Assembly: GCA_963555705.1 (NCBI GenBank)
Contig: OY743183.1
Coordinates: forward strand, 45,001,466-45,065,465
Length of the DNA stretch: 64,000 nt
Direction: 5' to 3'
Source: Ligustrum vulgare
Taxonomy: Eukaryota; Streptophyta; Magnoliopsida; Lamiales; Oleaceae
Of this stretch, positions 44,858 through 56,339 are shown in pieces. The notes below the pieces were generated by a model, which worked only from the letters and a program-made list of their open reading frames with translations, searched no databases and had not been told where the DNA came from. The stretch's first letter is position 1. The number at the start of each line of letters is the position of its first letter. The position numbers and the translations under genes were made by a program.

Positions 44858-47460
44858 AAAATGCAAGAGCTACCTATCAGAGGCTGGTAAACCGCATGTT
44901 CTCGAAACAATTGGGAAACACTATGGAGGTGTATGTTGATGACATGCTAGTCAAAAGCATGGTCGCCGCGGATCATGTCCTCCATTTGTCAGAAACATTC
45001 GATGTTTTGAGGAAATATCGGATGAAACTCAACCCACCAAAGTGTGCTTTTGGGGTAGCATCTGGGAAATTCCTCGGATTCATGGTGAATAAGAGGGGAA
45101 TCGAATCCAATCCGGACAAAATCAATGCTTTGATAAACGTGCAATCGCCTCGAAATCCGAAAGAAGTGCAATGCTTAACAGGAAGAATTGCGGCATTGAA
45201 CCGATTCGTCTCAAAATCCACTGACAAATGCTTGCCATTTTTCAAGGTTCTAAAAGGGGGAAAGCGATTCCAATGGACACCAGAATGAGAGCAGGCGTTT
45301 TCCGACCTGAAAGCTTCTTTGGGACGTCCCCCTTTGCTATCAAAGCAGGAGGCCGGCGAGCCTCTCTACTTATATCTGACTGTGTCAAAAGAGGCTGTTA
45401 GCTCAGTATTAGTCAGAGAGGAGGGTGGGAGTCAGCTGCCAGTATATTATGTAAGCAAAGCCATGCTGGACGCCGAGACGCGCTACCCAGATATGCAGAA
45501 ACTTGCTCTCTCATTAATCACAGCCTCTCGTAAACTTCGTCCCTACTTTCAGTCACACTCCATACACGTGCTCACCAACTTTCCCATGAGACAAGTGTTG
45601 CAAAAACTGGACGTTTCCGGGAGGTTACTGAAATGGGCGATAGAAATCAGCCAGTTCGACCTACATTATAAGCCTCGGACCGCTGTAAAGGGTCAAGCGT
45701 TGGCGGACTTCGTAGTTGAATTCACACATCCCCTTGAGGTGGAAATGGTAGATAACACGGATGACAGCCAAGACGACAGCCAAGAGTGGAAATCGTTCTT
45801 TGACGGGTCCTCGGCTGAGGGACGATCCGGCGCCGGGATATTGTTAGTAAGCCCACAAAGGTTCAAATTACACAGTGCAATCCGCTTTTAATTCAAAGCC
45901 TCGAACAATGTTGCTGAATACGAGACATTATTAGCCGGGCTAAGACTGGCGAAAGCCTTGAAAGTTAAGTTCGTAGTGGCTAACAGCGATTCGCAGCTTG
46001 TTGTGAGCCAATTCAATGGGCAATTTTCTGCCAAAGAACCTTCCATGGTCGCTTACTTGAAGAAAGTAAGAGATTTGGCTGCACATTTCGGGAAAATGGA
46101 GTTGCAAGATATCCCCAGAACAGAAAATGCCAACGCTGATGCTTTGTCCAAATTAGCAAGTAGCAGCGATTCAGAGTTACATAACCTAATCCCTGTTGAG
46201 CGCATGTTGACTTCCTCTATTGAGCCAGAACTGGAGATTTTGGCGATTGAAGAAGAGGGATCCTGGATGAACCCCCTGATCGCCTATTTGAAGCATCAGA
46301 CAGTGCCAAACGAGCCAGAAGCAGCTCGAAAATTGTAGAAATACTCTACAAATTTTGTACTCTTGGACGACCAACTTTATAAGCGGAGTTACACCTCTCC
46401 TTTGCTGAGATGCGTGGGGCCGGAGGAAGGGCAGTATGTGATGAGAGAAATCCATGAGGGCATCTGTGGCAACCATGTCGGGGCTTTATCGCTAGCTCGG
46501 AAAGCCCTCAAATAGGGATATTTTTGGCCTACTATGCGAAAGGATTCCCATGACTTCGTGCACAAATGCGATAAATGCCAAAGACACGCTGCCATATCAC
46601 ATCAGCCGCATCACGAGCTAACTGTGGTGACTAGCCCTTGGCCTTTCGCAAAATGGGGGGTTGACATTATTGGTCCTATGCCTAGAGGTGCGGGTAACAA
46701 TTGCTTTGCGATAGTAGCAATTGACTACTTCACCAAGTGGGTCGAAGCGGAACCTTTGATGAAGATCACCGAGGCCAACACCACCAAGTTCATTTGGAAA
46801 AATATCATATGCTGATTCGGAATACCACATTCGCTGGTTAGCGACAATGTGAAACAGTTCAAAAATCGAAGCGTCGATGAGTTATGCGACGATTTGGGAA
46901 TTAAGAAACTGTTCTCATCCTCACATCACCCGCAGGCCAACGGACAGGTCGAAGCTGTCAACAAGACCATAAAAAACACCCCGAAAAGGAAGTTGGAATT
47001 CAGAAAGGGCGCATGGGTAGATGAACTCCCACAGGTGCTATGGGCGCTTCGAACCACCTCGCACATCGCTACTGGTGAAACACCTTTCTCATTGGCATAT
47101 GGAGCCGAGGCGGTGTGCCCCGTTGAAATTGAAATCCCCTCGCTTCGTCAAATTTATTATGGCGAAGTTAGGAACGAAGAAGCGCAAAGGGCTGGTTTGG
47201 ATTTCCTAATGGAAAAATGGAGTGACTCCCAAGTGGTAATGGCCAGGTACCAGAAAAAGATGGCTCGATACTACAACAAAAGAGTGAAGAGTCGACGCTT
47301 TAATATTGGGGACTTGGTCCTCAAAAAGGTTCTTCCTTCAACACAGGAGCCAGGAGTAGGGACTCTAGGTCCTAACTGGGAAGGCCCTTACAAGGTCCTT
47401 ACCGAGGTGGTACCCGGAACATACATGATTGAGGACCACCTTCGCCGTTACTTTCAATAA
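44830..47460 (+). pseudogene. RT, two RNase H domains and integrase of Tat-type Pol
   Basis: One frame with five in-frame stops (45286, 45889, 46336, 46513, 46813). In order: RT palm MEVYVDDMLVKS (about 44926-44961); RT-linked RNase H with YVSKAMLDAETRYPDMQKLA (45450-45510); a second, archaeal-type RNase H from 45785 (SFFDGSSAEGRSGAGILL, then NNVAEYETLLAGLRLAKAL and NADALSKLASS); an integrase zinc-finger region with HKCDKCQRHA (46562); and the catalytic core with WGVDIIGPMPRG, LVSDNVKQF and ANGQVEAVNKT (D, D and E present). A shortened tail follows, ending HLRRYFQ. Only the stops and the upstream shift destroy it; catalytic residues are largely kept. Confidence 0.92.
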
Positions 47461-48715
47461 AACCAAATTTCTCCTCTATGATTGCAGCATTATAATGTGA
47501 TTTCATAAAATCATGGATGGATTACGTTGAAGATTACATCAATTTCTAAAGACGATAAACATAATGGACAAAGGGTGTTAAAAAGTAAGGGACTTTTATC
47601 AGCCCACACTGCGACCTCTTCGTAAAAATTGAAAGGGGTTCATGCAAATTCGCTTGCATAGGTCCTACAAAATGTGATCTAAGAAATGTTCAAATGATTG
47701 TCAAAATCAGATCTAACTGGTACACATAAATGCCTCGAACCACTTAGATCTAAGGGACTATACTCGCCATGTCATGTAGCCATATAACACATTTTAAAAG
47801 ATTCAAATTTAGCCAAATATTGTTGTATAAACCAAAATTTGTGGTACGTTAAGTTAGTTCATACATACGGAGTGCTCTCTTGGGCGAAGTGTTGAACGCT
47901 TTCGCAAAATTTTTGATACTCTCATACATACACTTAGACAAAGCGTTCGCAATCAGGCATAAAGGATAAACATAAAACTCCTTGCATGTTAACGGTTTCA
48001 AATTTGAACACAAAATTTCTCACCCACTCCGACACTAAAATCCGATCTTAGTCAGCCTTCCGATCCCAGTGTGCTTACAATTATGAAAGTACCAACAATT
48101 TTAAAGGAACCAAAATGAAATGCAACAAATAACACAAAGCATACAGGAATCCTCCCCAACTTTTACTGTTCAATATAAGAACAGTCACGTTTTTGCAAGG
48201 AACACAACAATAGCGCAGTTTTTTCTCTGTAGGCCTTTGTGACTCTTGCCCAAGTAAATACAAAATTTGTTTGCAGTTGACACCCCCCAACTGCTAGGGT
48301 CAGATTTCAAGTTTTCCCACCAAGGAACTCTCCCAGGCTGCCCATGTGACTGCTATACATGTGCTAATCCGAATTTTCACGTGTAAACAGTTCTAAATAA
48401 TTGTTACACTTACAAGAAAAATGTGGATAAGTCATTTCATTCATAAAAATCAAGGCATTTACAAGTTGAATGAATGTTACAATATCAGGTGCCGGGGCAC
48501 TTACAAAAAAAAAACTAAAATTAACAAAACAGTCAGCAGTGAAGCATAGGCAGAAGAAGATTATTGTGGAGGAGGGACATCTTCTAAAGAACCCATGTCA
48601 GAGGCATCCAGAAGATTGGCAGGAGCATCTTGAGGCTCGGGGTAAAAGGCTTCAATGGAGGACAAGTCCAAGGTCGGAAAAACTTCTTTCACGTTCCCCA
48701 AAGTCATCCTAGCCC
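47461..48715. other. Non-coding spacer between pol and the antisense gene
   Basis: About 1.25 kb within the Tat-type element. No frame with family features; the sequence is less GC-rich than pol. It is likely to hold the 3' ends of both transcripts. Confidence 0.5.
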
Positions 48716-51156
48716 CTAAGTTCCCAAAGACCCTCTGCATAGCCTCGTACTCTGGGTCTCTTCAAAAGTATCCTTGAAGTTCTGAACTGCTTTCGACACT
48801 TCTGAGTCCAGAACCTCCTTCACCCTGGCCGCAATGGTACGCTCCAAAGCCTCAGCAATTCTGGAGTCAATATGCTTCTCCAGGGAAGTATAATCTTCCT
48901 CAACCTTCTTCCTAGCCTCCAGCTCCCTCCCCAGTTTCTCATTGACCGCTGCCACCTCAGTTTCCAGCTTCAACTTGGCTGCGTTAGCAACGGCCAGGGC
49001 CTCAGAGGATATAGATTGTACACGGTTGGAATCATCCAGCTTCTTGCACAAGACCGCCACGTCTGACTCGGAGGGCCGGAGGTTGTGTTTCAACTTATCA
49101 TTATCCTCCTGGAGCCACTTGGCATTGGTCCTCTTCTCGGAGGAAGACTTCCGGGCTATGGCCAGCTGGGTCTTCAAATCATTTATCTCCCTTAGCATGT
49201 TGTCCGCATTCCGGAGAGCAGTTTAAGCATTTTTCTTGTCCCGCTGCGCCTCATCTACGGACGATTTCACCTCATCAATAAGGGCCAGCGCCCAGGCATT
49301 CATGGCCTTAGCGGCGAGCAGCTTCCGGGACGGACTAGCACTAGAGGAGAAGGCGGACCAGCCCTCCGTCCAAAATTGCTCGGTTATAAAGGCGGCCCGG
49401 GCTGGAGGGGAACTGGGAGAGTCAAATAGAGAAGGGCTGAAAGTGACATCCCTGGGGAGAATACTGGTTTTGATGTGCTTGAGCTCCTTTGCCCCCTCCG
49501 GTGTCACTTCATAGGCCAAGCCTGGAATGGGCACAGAAGGCTCATCCTCCAGGTCTTCAATCATGGGAGGCGGAGGTGCAGAGGTGGATTCCTTGCCCTT
49601 ACCTCTTCTGAGTCTCTTCAGGGGGGCGGGCTCCTCCTCAGGGGCATGTTCAAATATGTCCTCGGACAAAGGAGGCGGCACTGAGGCATCCTTAGCCTCC
49701 CTGTCTCTCTTGGATCCGCCCGTGTCAGACCTTTTCCCTTTCCCCTTTGGAAGGACTCTCTTAGGGTCGGCCTTAGTTTCTGTGTTAAGCTTCTGAGGGC
49801 CCACAGGCAGCAGAGTAGGCGGTGGCATTAGGGATGGAAGAGGGCCCTGAAGTTGGGCCGCAGACGCCTCGGAGACCTCCTTTGCCACCCCAACTTCCAG
49901 GTTGGCCAATACCGCATTCTGTTTCCTTTCAACTTCACTTCCATGGCGAAGTGCAAGGGGAATCTTCGTACCCATGAGACCCTTCAGAGAAATCTTTGGA
50001 AAATCCTTAAAACCTAGCAAGGAAAAGAGGGAAATGAGGTTACGAACAGGAAAAACATGAGATATAAAAGCAGTAACAAAGCAAACTCACCCATGGCTCA
50101 CATAAGACCGTGTTTAACAAACAGCTTGTTTTGTTGAATGACCCCTTGAAAGGTGCCCTTGTAAGCGAACAAGCCCCTCACTGACGCTAGGTCTGCGTCG
50201 GGGAGGAGGTGAGCAAAAGTATCCCCTATCACAAATCGAAAACATGTTAAAAACCAGCAAAGGAAGGTGAATGGAAGATAAAAACAACTGACACATGACA
50301 CTTAAGGACACTAAAGCAAACGCAATACTCACTAGCAAGGGAAAGAGTTCGGGGAACAGAAATTTCCGGACAAGGGTCCACAGGAGAACTCTGCCACTCC
50401 CCAGCCACCCAGAACCATTGATTCCTCCAGTTCTTTATGGAGGTAGGATGACCATTAATGACAGGAGGATATGAGCCTCGAGGAGACAGATAATACCAGT
50501 CCTTCACATCGGCCCTCACGTCCCTCTCCCTTCTCACTGACTTCTTCAGAGTATACAAAGTATGAATAATGTATAGTGAGATGGGATGGTCGGGGTTGAC
50601 CTCTTGCCATGCTAGCCAAGTGCCCACGGCCTGTGTCCAGAAATTAGGTGCTAACTGGTAGGGGCACAAGTTGTAGCTCCTAAGAAGGGCCCTGAAGAAA
50701 GGATGCAGAGGTAACCTCATACCGCAGGACTGGGCATCGTAACATATGGCCGCTTGGCCTGAGGGAGGGCTGCATGATTGGAAAGAGGGCGTAGGATGCA
50801 CTAAACGGACCCCTTCTGGCATCCTGATTCCTGAACTTCGCTGAGGCCCCAGCCAAGTCAACTCCTCGGATTTCAGTAGCGACCTCGTTGCTCTCCCACA
50901 AATCTGGGTTTGGGTCGGGGTCCACGTGATATCCTGATATTTTGTTCACCAGGTCCACCCAACCTTCGACCCGGACTATCTCCTCCCCTGAGAGCCCCAA
51001 CTCCTCTCTATGCGCCCGGAAAGGGGCCCTGGTGCCCAAATCAAGATCCTGTGAGCCAGAAGAGGAACCTGTTGCTCTCTCTCTCCCTATGTCTCTTTCA
51101 CGTTTGCTTCAGAGTTCTCTTAGCGCGGATTCCTCCTCGAATGACAGATGAGCCAT
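48716..51156 (-). pseudogene. Antisense three-exon gene of the Tat element (Transposase_28-like)
   Basis: Minus strand, start ATG at 51156 (MAHLSFEEESALREL). Exon 1 51156-50333, exon 2 50225-50091, exon 3 50013-48716; both introns (107 and 77 bp) are GT-AG and phase 1. Exon 1 contains LPLHPFFRALLRSYNLCPYQ, LAPNFW and KDWYYLSPRG with STSIKNWRNQWFWVAGEW-type text, which matches the plant 'putative gypsy type transposon' family (Transposase_28). Exon 3 is Pro/Ser/charged-rich, then forms a long coiled coil (LREINDLKTQLAIARKSSSE onward). Breaks: a TGA after residue 15, a frameshift near 50860, a TGA at the end of exon 2 and a TAA at 49223. Antisense ORFs in this position are known from Tat-lineage elements; their role is unknown. 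Confidence 0.8.
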
Positions 51157-52090
51157 GTAGTTATGATGTTTTTCTTCTTCGCTGTCAGAATCACTCAAAT
51201 AAATTATGCCACTGGTTTTCCTATTTCTCCTCTTAATCTGCTCCCTAAAGAAGCGAAAACTAAAAACCGATAAAGAGATGGGGCAGAAACCTCTGACGGG
51301 AATCGTCATTGCTAACATTTTCTGTGAACCCGTTCCCCCAACTCTTTCCATTTTTTCTTTTGTTTTAAAGGTGGGTCAGACTCAACAAAAGAAAAACAAA
51401 GTGCAAAAACAAAATTCTCAAACCCACAATGAGGAACTAAAAATATATAAGTCTCACACGCTTAGGGACCAGGAGGTTTACCTTCAAAGAACGAACGCTT
51501 GAAATTGTGCGCTTGGAATGAAGAACCCATCAATAAAAACTGTGGAGTGTTAAGGGTGGGTGCTAGATGGAGAACCCTTGAAGAAATGACTCAAAACTCA
51601 CAAGGAGAAAAGCGGTACAATTTTTCACGAGAGTGTTGCTGTAAAAAATTCAGAGGAAATAGCAAAAGGGGAATAACAGAATGAAGGAGGATTTATAGAA
51701 ATCCCAATGATACGGATTCCTTGGTTTTTGTGAGCCGTGTGATTAATGTGATTAACCCATGCTCCTTGGGGAATGGAATAATCAAAACGCCAGCCGTCGA
51801 AAGGAAGGGGCAAAAAACCGTTCATCTGCCACGGTGAAAACCACGCGCTACAAGACGCCACTCCCATCACCTTTTATATATTTCTTGAGAACCCAAGACG
51901 ATAGCCCCCTATTTTCCATTGAATACGCCGCCTAAACTACGCGCTAGTGCATCCCAAACCTTCATTCAGGAGAGAAAAGCCAAAACAGGATGTCGACCTC
52001 ATACAAAAGCCGCCATAACAAAGCTAGTGCCTCGGGCGAACAACAAATCCTACACGTCCATGAATGATCGCTTCGGATTTGAGGGACTAG
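51157..52090. other. Non-coding region upstream of the antisense gene, before the 3' LTR
   Basis: It probably holds the promoter and 5' UTR of the antisense gene. Short open frames on both strands lack family features. Confidence 0.4.
51690..51697 (-). promoter_or_regulatory. Candidate TATA box for the antisense gene
   Basis: CTATAAAT on the minus strand, about 540 bp upstream of the antisense ATG. It is the only good TATA word I see between that ATG and the 3' LTR. Confidence 0.35.
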
Positions 52091-52749
52091 TGTTGAATCC
52101 AGGCCCAAAGAAAGGTACAGTAATCCACCAACTAAGGTCCAACGGACTTTAGCCCATAGTTAAGGTCCAAAATATCACCTTGGGTCCAATTCCGAGGTGG
52201 TTTTTCAAGCGAACATTTCTAGCCGAACTGATTTACACCTGGCCGATGTGCTTTATGCTCAGCCGAGGTGCTTTACGGCAGTGACCTGGAGAGAGATGGA
52301 GTCAGAGATGTGACACTGCCTTTACCAAGATGTGACAGGCGCCCATCCCCTAAGAAATGTAGCAATGATTACGGTCAAAAAGCAAGGTTGTCACCTCCAA
52401 GAGCTAGGGTGATGACAAGTGTAAAAAGCATGCCACATGTCGTGATCCGAGACAACATGTTCCTCTATAAATAAAGCACGATTGTCTCCAAGGAAGGGGT
52501 TAGCAATTTCCTACTTTACATATATATTTCTCTCACTCCCTTTTCTCTCTTTTACACACTTATATTTCCCGCACTCAAATTATCTTTGTCGAATATGTCC
52601 GCTGACTTTGGCATCGGAGTGCAAACGGGAGCCACCTCGGCCCCCTTTGCAAGCTGATTGTTTGTCATAGTGCGCAGGAGATCCATGCGTTCAAGAGGGA
52701 GGAGTCGAGACGTGTTGGTCCAAGGTCCAGTCGAATTTTGTGGTCAACA
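52091..52749 (+). repeat. 3' LTR of Tat-type element
   Basis: 659 bp, preceded by the purine-rich TTTGAGGGACTAG as a weak polypurine tract. Confidence 0.92.
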
Positions 52750-52754
52750 AAAGG

Positions 52755-54031
52755 TAATATCACGTACAATTCTAAATAGTTTGAAAACTTGGTATTTATC
52801 TAATGAAGATAGGAATAACTAGTGTAGAGCCTAATTATTCCATTTTTATTCCATTTACAACTTGTATGTTACTGTAGACGTGAGAACCTATGTTTTCAAA
52901 AAGAAACTAAGGGCATAATATATGTTATGGGAATTTTAGGTTGTGTTTGACAAATATATTTTTAAACATGTTTTTTTTCCTACACAATTTCCTAAATCAC
53001 TTTTTAACCACACACATTTTCTCTCTCCATTTTTCAACCACACATTTTATCTAGAAATTATAAAAGAACATATTTTTAAATAAAAAACTTTTAACAAACA
53101 GAGGCTTAAAGTTCCTACATGGCCAAGTGTCCCCTACTATTGGGGGACTGTCAGTGGGGCCTACCTGACAGATAATACTCACCCGCCATTCAGCAGGTGG
53201 GTAGAAGTTAATGTTGCCCACTGGGGGCACCATAATCGAATTGATATATAATATTAAATAAAGTTATGCATCTATGAATTTCAGACAAGTCATGAAACGT
53301 TGAAAATATCATAGTTTTCATATTTATGATAAGAAAACTTAATTCTTTAGCCACTATTTGATATAGATTTGTGTGACGCTCTTTTTAATTACATATTCTC
53401 CCAATAAAATAATTTTACATATGAATTCTATAACTATTTCAACTTTTTAACCATGTATTTTTCAAATAAAGCACTTTTCAATAAGATACATTATCATTAA
53501 TATACATGAAACATGCTCTATTGTTCATCTTATTCATCCATAATTCAAGATCAACCACAAAATTAGATTGATCAACACAGTATCACGAATCAGTTGTTTT
53601 AGATGCGAGGAATGACCGTTTTGGGGCAAATTTGTTATAAATGATTGGACCTTCGGCTAGCCAATGTGAGGAAGGGAAAGAATTAGGAAAAGAAGGACCC
53701 ACATGAAATGAATGGGAATATCGAAAGGGTTAAAAGAAGAAACGATTTTCTAGTTAGAAACATGAAATTGACTAAACGTTTTATTCAAATGAAACACGCA
53801 TCCTTTGAATCGCCTTGTGCTGCTGACTTTTATTGTTCTAGATAAATAATGACGAAGACATCTATAGGGACCCAAATGTTATGCACAAAATTCTTGGTCA
53901 ATGACAAGAACCGATTCAGACTAACGATGCCATGCATTGAGACTAAAGAAATACTAAAATATCTTACTTATAAGTACGATTTTGTACTTATCTCGACTTT
54001 AAATTTGGATAATTGTGATTATTTTAGGATG
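52755..54031. other. Intergenic
   Basis: Apart from the MITE at 52939-53105 there is no recognised feature. A segment at 53120-53230 is locally GC-richer, with short inverted words (cccactgg / ccagtggg-like) but no gene. Confidence 0.3.
52939..53105. mobile_element. Tourist-like MITE (167 bp)
   Basis: Left end GGTTGTGTTTGACAAA, right end read inward GCCTCTGTTTGTTAAA, flanked by TTA on both sides (52936-52938 and 53106-53108). The interior shows CACTTTTTAACCACACACAT, the motif shared by the MITE group of this window. Confidence 0.75.
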
Positions 54032-55590
54032 TGATAAGGCTAAATTATGTTTATTTTATTTGTCTTAAGAAGAACTCGAATTTGGTTGCGTCTGGAGGCT
54101 TAATGAGAAAAAAATGACCAAAATCGTACAAAAATGGCAAAGTGGGAACCAACCTGTAAACTTCCAAAAGATGAAAGAATAGTGGTGCAAATGTTAAATG
54201 GCCAAATTGAAATGAAAAGGAAAGTATAGGGACTCAATCGATGAAGCCTAAAAGATGGAGGATTAAAGGTGCAAATATAAAAAGACTAAAGAAAACACCA
54301 GAAGATGACAACCTATGCAACATATGGGCTCTCTACTTTGTGATCACAAGGTGCCTCTTCAGAAAAGTAGAACCAAACACGTTGTTGCCTTACGATCGCA
54401 AGGGCTTTCTGACCAGCATGAGATCAGGTTTTTTATGGTAACTAGGTTATTGTTAGACATATTTTTGGACTCCTACTTTGGCACGAATTTAGGGTTTTGG
54501 GGGAGTCTATGTGCTTGTTTGGTGTAGGAGAAATTGAATAGATTTTTGAATGTGTGGTCAAAAATTGTTTAAAAGAATGTAAAGTGGTGAGTCCCATATA
54601 AAATGTGTGGTTTAAAATGAATTTGAAAAAAAAAAAAAAAAAGTTGACAATTTTCAAAGACAAAACAGGCACTATAAATACTTTGAGAGGAAGAATTTTT
54701 GACGACAACAATTCAACACTCAAGGCAGAGAATTACAAGATTAATTTCAAAGGGGAATACAAGGTTTTTCAAGATTTCAAGTAAGGAGGTCAATTCTGTG
54801 TAAGATTTTTCACCCCCTTCTTGATTTCCATTAAAAATCTAATTATTGATTCTTTTATAATTTTAAATAAATTTATTCTCTTTTGTCATGTGTAACTAAT
54901 TTAATAGTTGGAATAAACGATGCAGCTTATTTAAAATATTTTAATTCCAATTCTCATGCTTTATACTTTAATCTCATGTGTTGAATTTATTTGCGAGTTT
55001 AATGCATGAATTGTTTGATCACCAATTCTTTTATTTGTGAGTTGTAACAAGTCGAGAGATGAGTTACATATATAGACCACGTAATAAATTTTGCCCATTT
55101 GACAAAAGGGTATAGTTAATGATTGTGATTATTGTGATCTTATACGAATTCCTTTATTGAATGCATGTAATTAGGAATTATTTTGACACAATATAGAGAT
55201 ATGTAGTTGACCTAATTAGATAGAACTAATTTAAACTCAAGAAGAAAAATTATATATAATTATGAATTGATCAAATACAATTTTAAGAAGAAAATTTGAG
55301 ATGAGAAATTGAATAGGATAAATAGATTACAATCATGAGTCCCAACACCTTCACTTCATAAACGAAAATTCAATCTTTGATTTTCTCATAATTATTATAT
55401 TTCCATAATTATTTGATTTCAATATGTTATTACTTATTAGATTCACATCAAAATAATTGTGTTTTTCTTGGTTTACATCTTGGTTAATCAAAACTAATAT
55501 TATATAAAGTAGTCTTCGTGGAATCGACAACTCGAACTCTTGAGTCCACTTTACTACTTGTTCGACTATCATGCACTTGTAATATTTTCA
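54032..55590 (+). mobile_element. Second solo-LTR-like block (same family as 29183-30690)
   Basis: It starts TGATAAGGCTAAATTATG. It shares in order with the block at 29.2-30.7 kb: a CACTATAAATAC TATA region (54670), CATGTGTAACTAATTTAATA (54889) with GGAATAAACGATGCAGC, GCATGAATTGTTTGATCACC (55002) and gtccactttactact with cacttgtaatattttca near the end. No coding domain and no convincing target duplication are seen; borders are approximate. A MITE is inserted at 54511. Confidence 0.55.
54511..54672. mobile_element. MITE nested in the solo-LTR-like block (162 bp)
   Basis: Ends GTGCTTGTTTGG and, read inward, GTGCCTGTTTTG, with TAT on both sides (54508-54510 and 54673-54675). The interior contains gaatgtgtggtcaaaaattg and aaatgtgtggtttaaaa, reverse-strand versions of the shared MITE motif. 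It must be younger than the LTR copy. Confidence 0.7.
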
Positions 55591-55663
55591 CAAAACTTAC
55601 ATAGTATTCAAAATTACATCCTTAATCCCGAAATTACAACCTTGTATTAAGCAAGGCTTCAAT

Positions 55664-55980
55664 CAGTGTTCTAAAATGCGCGAAAATGCGTCTTCTAGAC
55701 GCGATGCGTGGCCAAAGCGTGTCGAATAAGTGGTATGCGCGTAAAAATACGGTCAACGTTTTTTTGACCGCTTAGGCGCCGCCTAATCTGATTTTTTTTT
55801 TAAGGATAAAAAATCTATTTTTTTATATAAAAATATATTAAATGTCTTAAAATAATTAAAATAATATTAAAAATATGAAATGCATTATGACGCTTATTCT
55901 TCGCATTGACATGCCTAAACTTGTGATTCTTGATTCTCGGCCTCGACGCATCGCAACGCATTACGAATTTTAGAACATTG
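55664..55980. mobile_element. hAT-type MITE (317 bp) with perfect 8-bp target duplication
   Basis: Inverted ends CAGTGTTCTAAAATGCG and CAATGTTCTAAAATTCG. GCTTCAAT directly flanks both sides (55656-55663 and 55981-55988), the 8-bp duplication expected of hAT transposition. The GC-rich interior has taggcgccgcctaa-like words. It is non-coding and needs a hAT transposase from elsewhere. Confidence 0.9.
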
Positions 55981-55988
55981 GCTTCAAT

Positions 55989-56166
55989 GATCACTATTAC
56001 TTATTTGACCCATGTCTGGTCCAGGATATTTTTTTTTAACTTTCTCCTCAAATTCATTTTTAACCACACATTTTTATAGGACTCAAACTCACTTTTAAAA
56101 AATTTTCAACCACACATTTAAAAATTTATCCAATTTCTCCTATATCAAAGAGACTCTTAATTATTA
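55989..56166. other. Degraded MITE-like stretch
   Basis: Contains tttttaaccacacatttt twice and ends caaagagactc followed by TTA, like the MITE group, but the left end is unclear. Confidence 0.4.
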
Positions 56167-56339
56167 GGGAAAAATACATAACTATACAACTAAAACTTTC
56201 ACTTTTTAAATATAACAAACTTAAGATTTTTTTTTTAAAAATCAGGTGTTAATTAGTTAATTAATTAATACAATATTATAATAATTATAATGAGTTGTCA
56301 AACAAAGGCATAATATTAAATAATAAAATCAAAACAATA

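Larger units (their letters stand above)
40430..52749 (+). mobile_element. Tat/Retand-type Ty3/gypsy retrotransposon, nearly full length
   Basis: LTRs of 658 and 659 bp (40430-41087 and 52091-52749) run TGTTGAATCCAGG to GTGGTCAACA and differ at about 19 sites and one indel by eye. A TGGCGCCGTCTGTGGG primer site follows the 5' LTR. Flanks AAATG (40425-40429) and AAAGG (52750-52754) match at 4 of 5. The interior has gag, protease, RT, RNase H, a second RNase H and integrase in gypsy order, then an antisense gene. The CHHC-type knuckle, double RNase H and antisense gene all point to the Tat lineage. Frameshifts and stops show that it is no longer autonomous. Confidence 0.93.

Noticed and set aside
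49236..49796. Plus-strand frames opposite the antisense gene
   Set aside because: They lack family features, while the minus strand has consistent exons, splice borders and recognisable domain text.
40425..52754. AAATG / AAAGG as a definite target duplication of the Tat element
   Set aside because: Only four of five bases match, so I report it as a possible decayed duplication rather than firm evidence.
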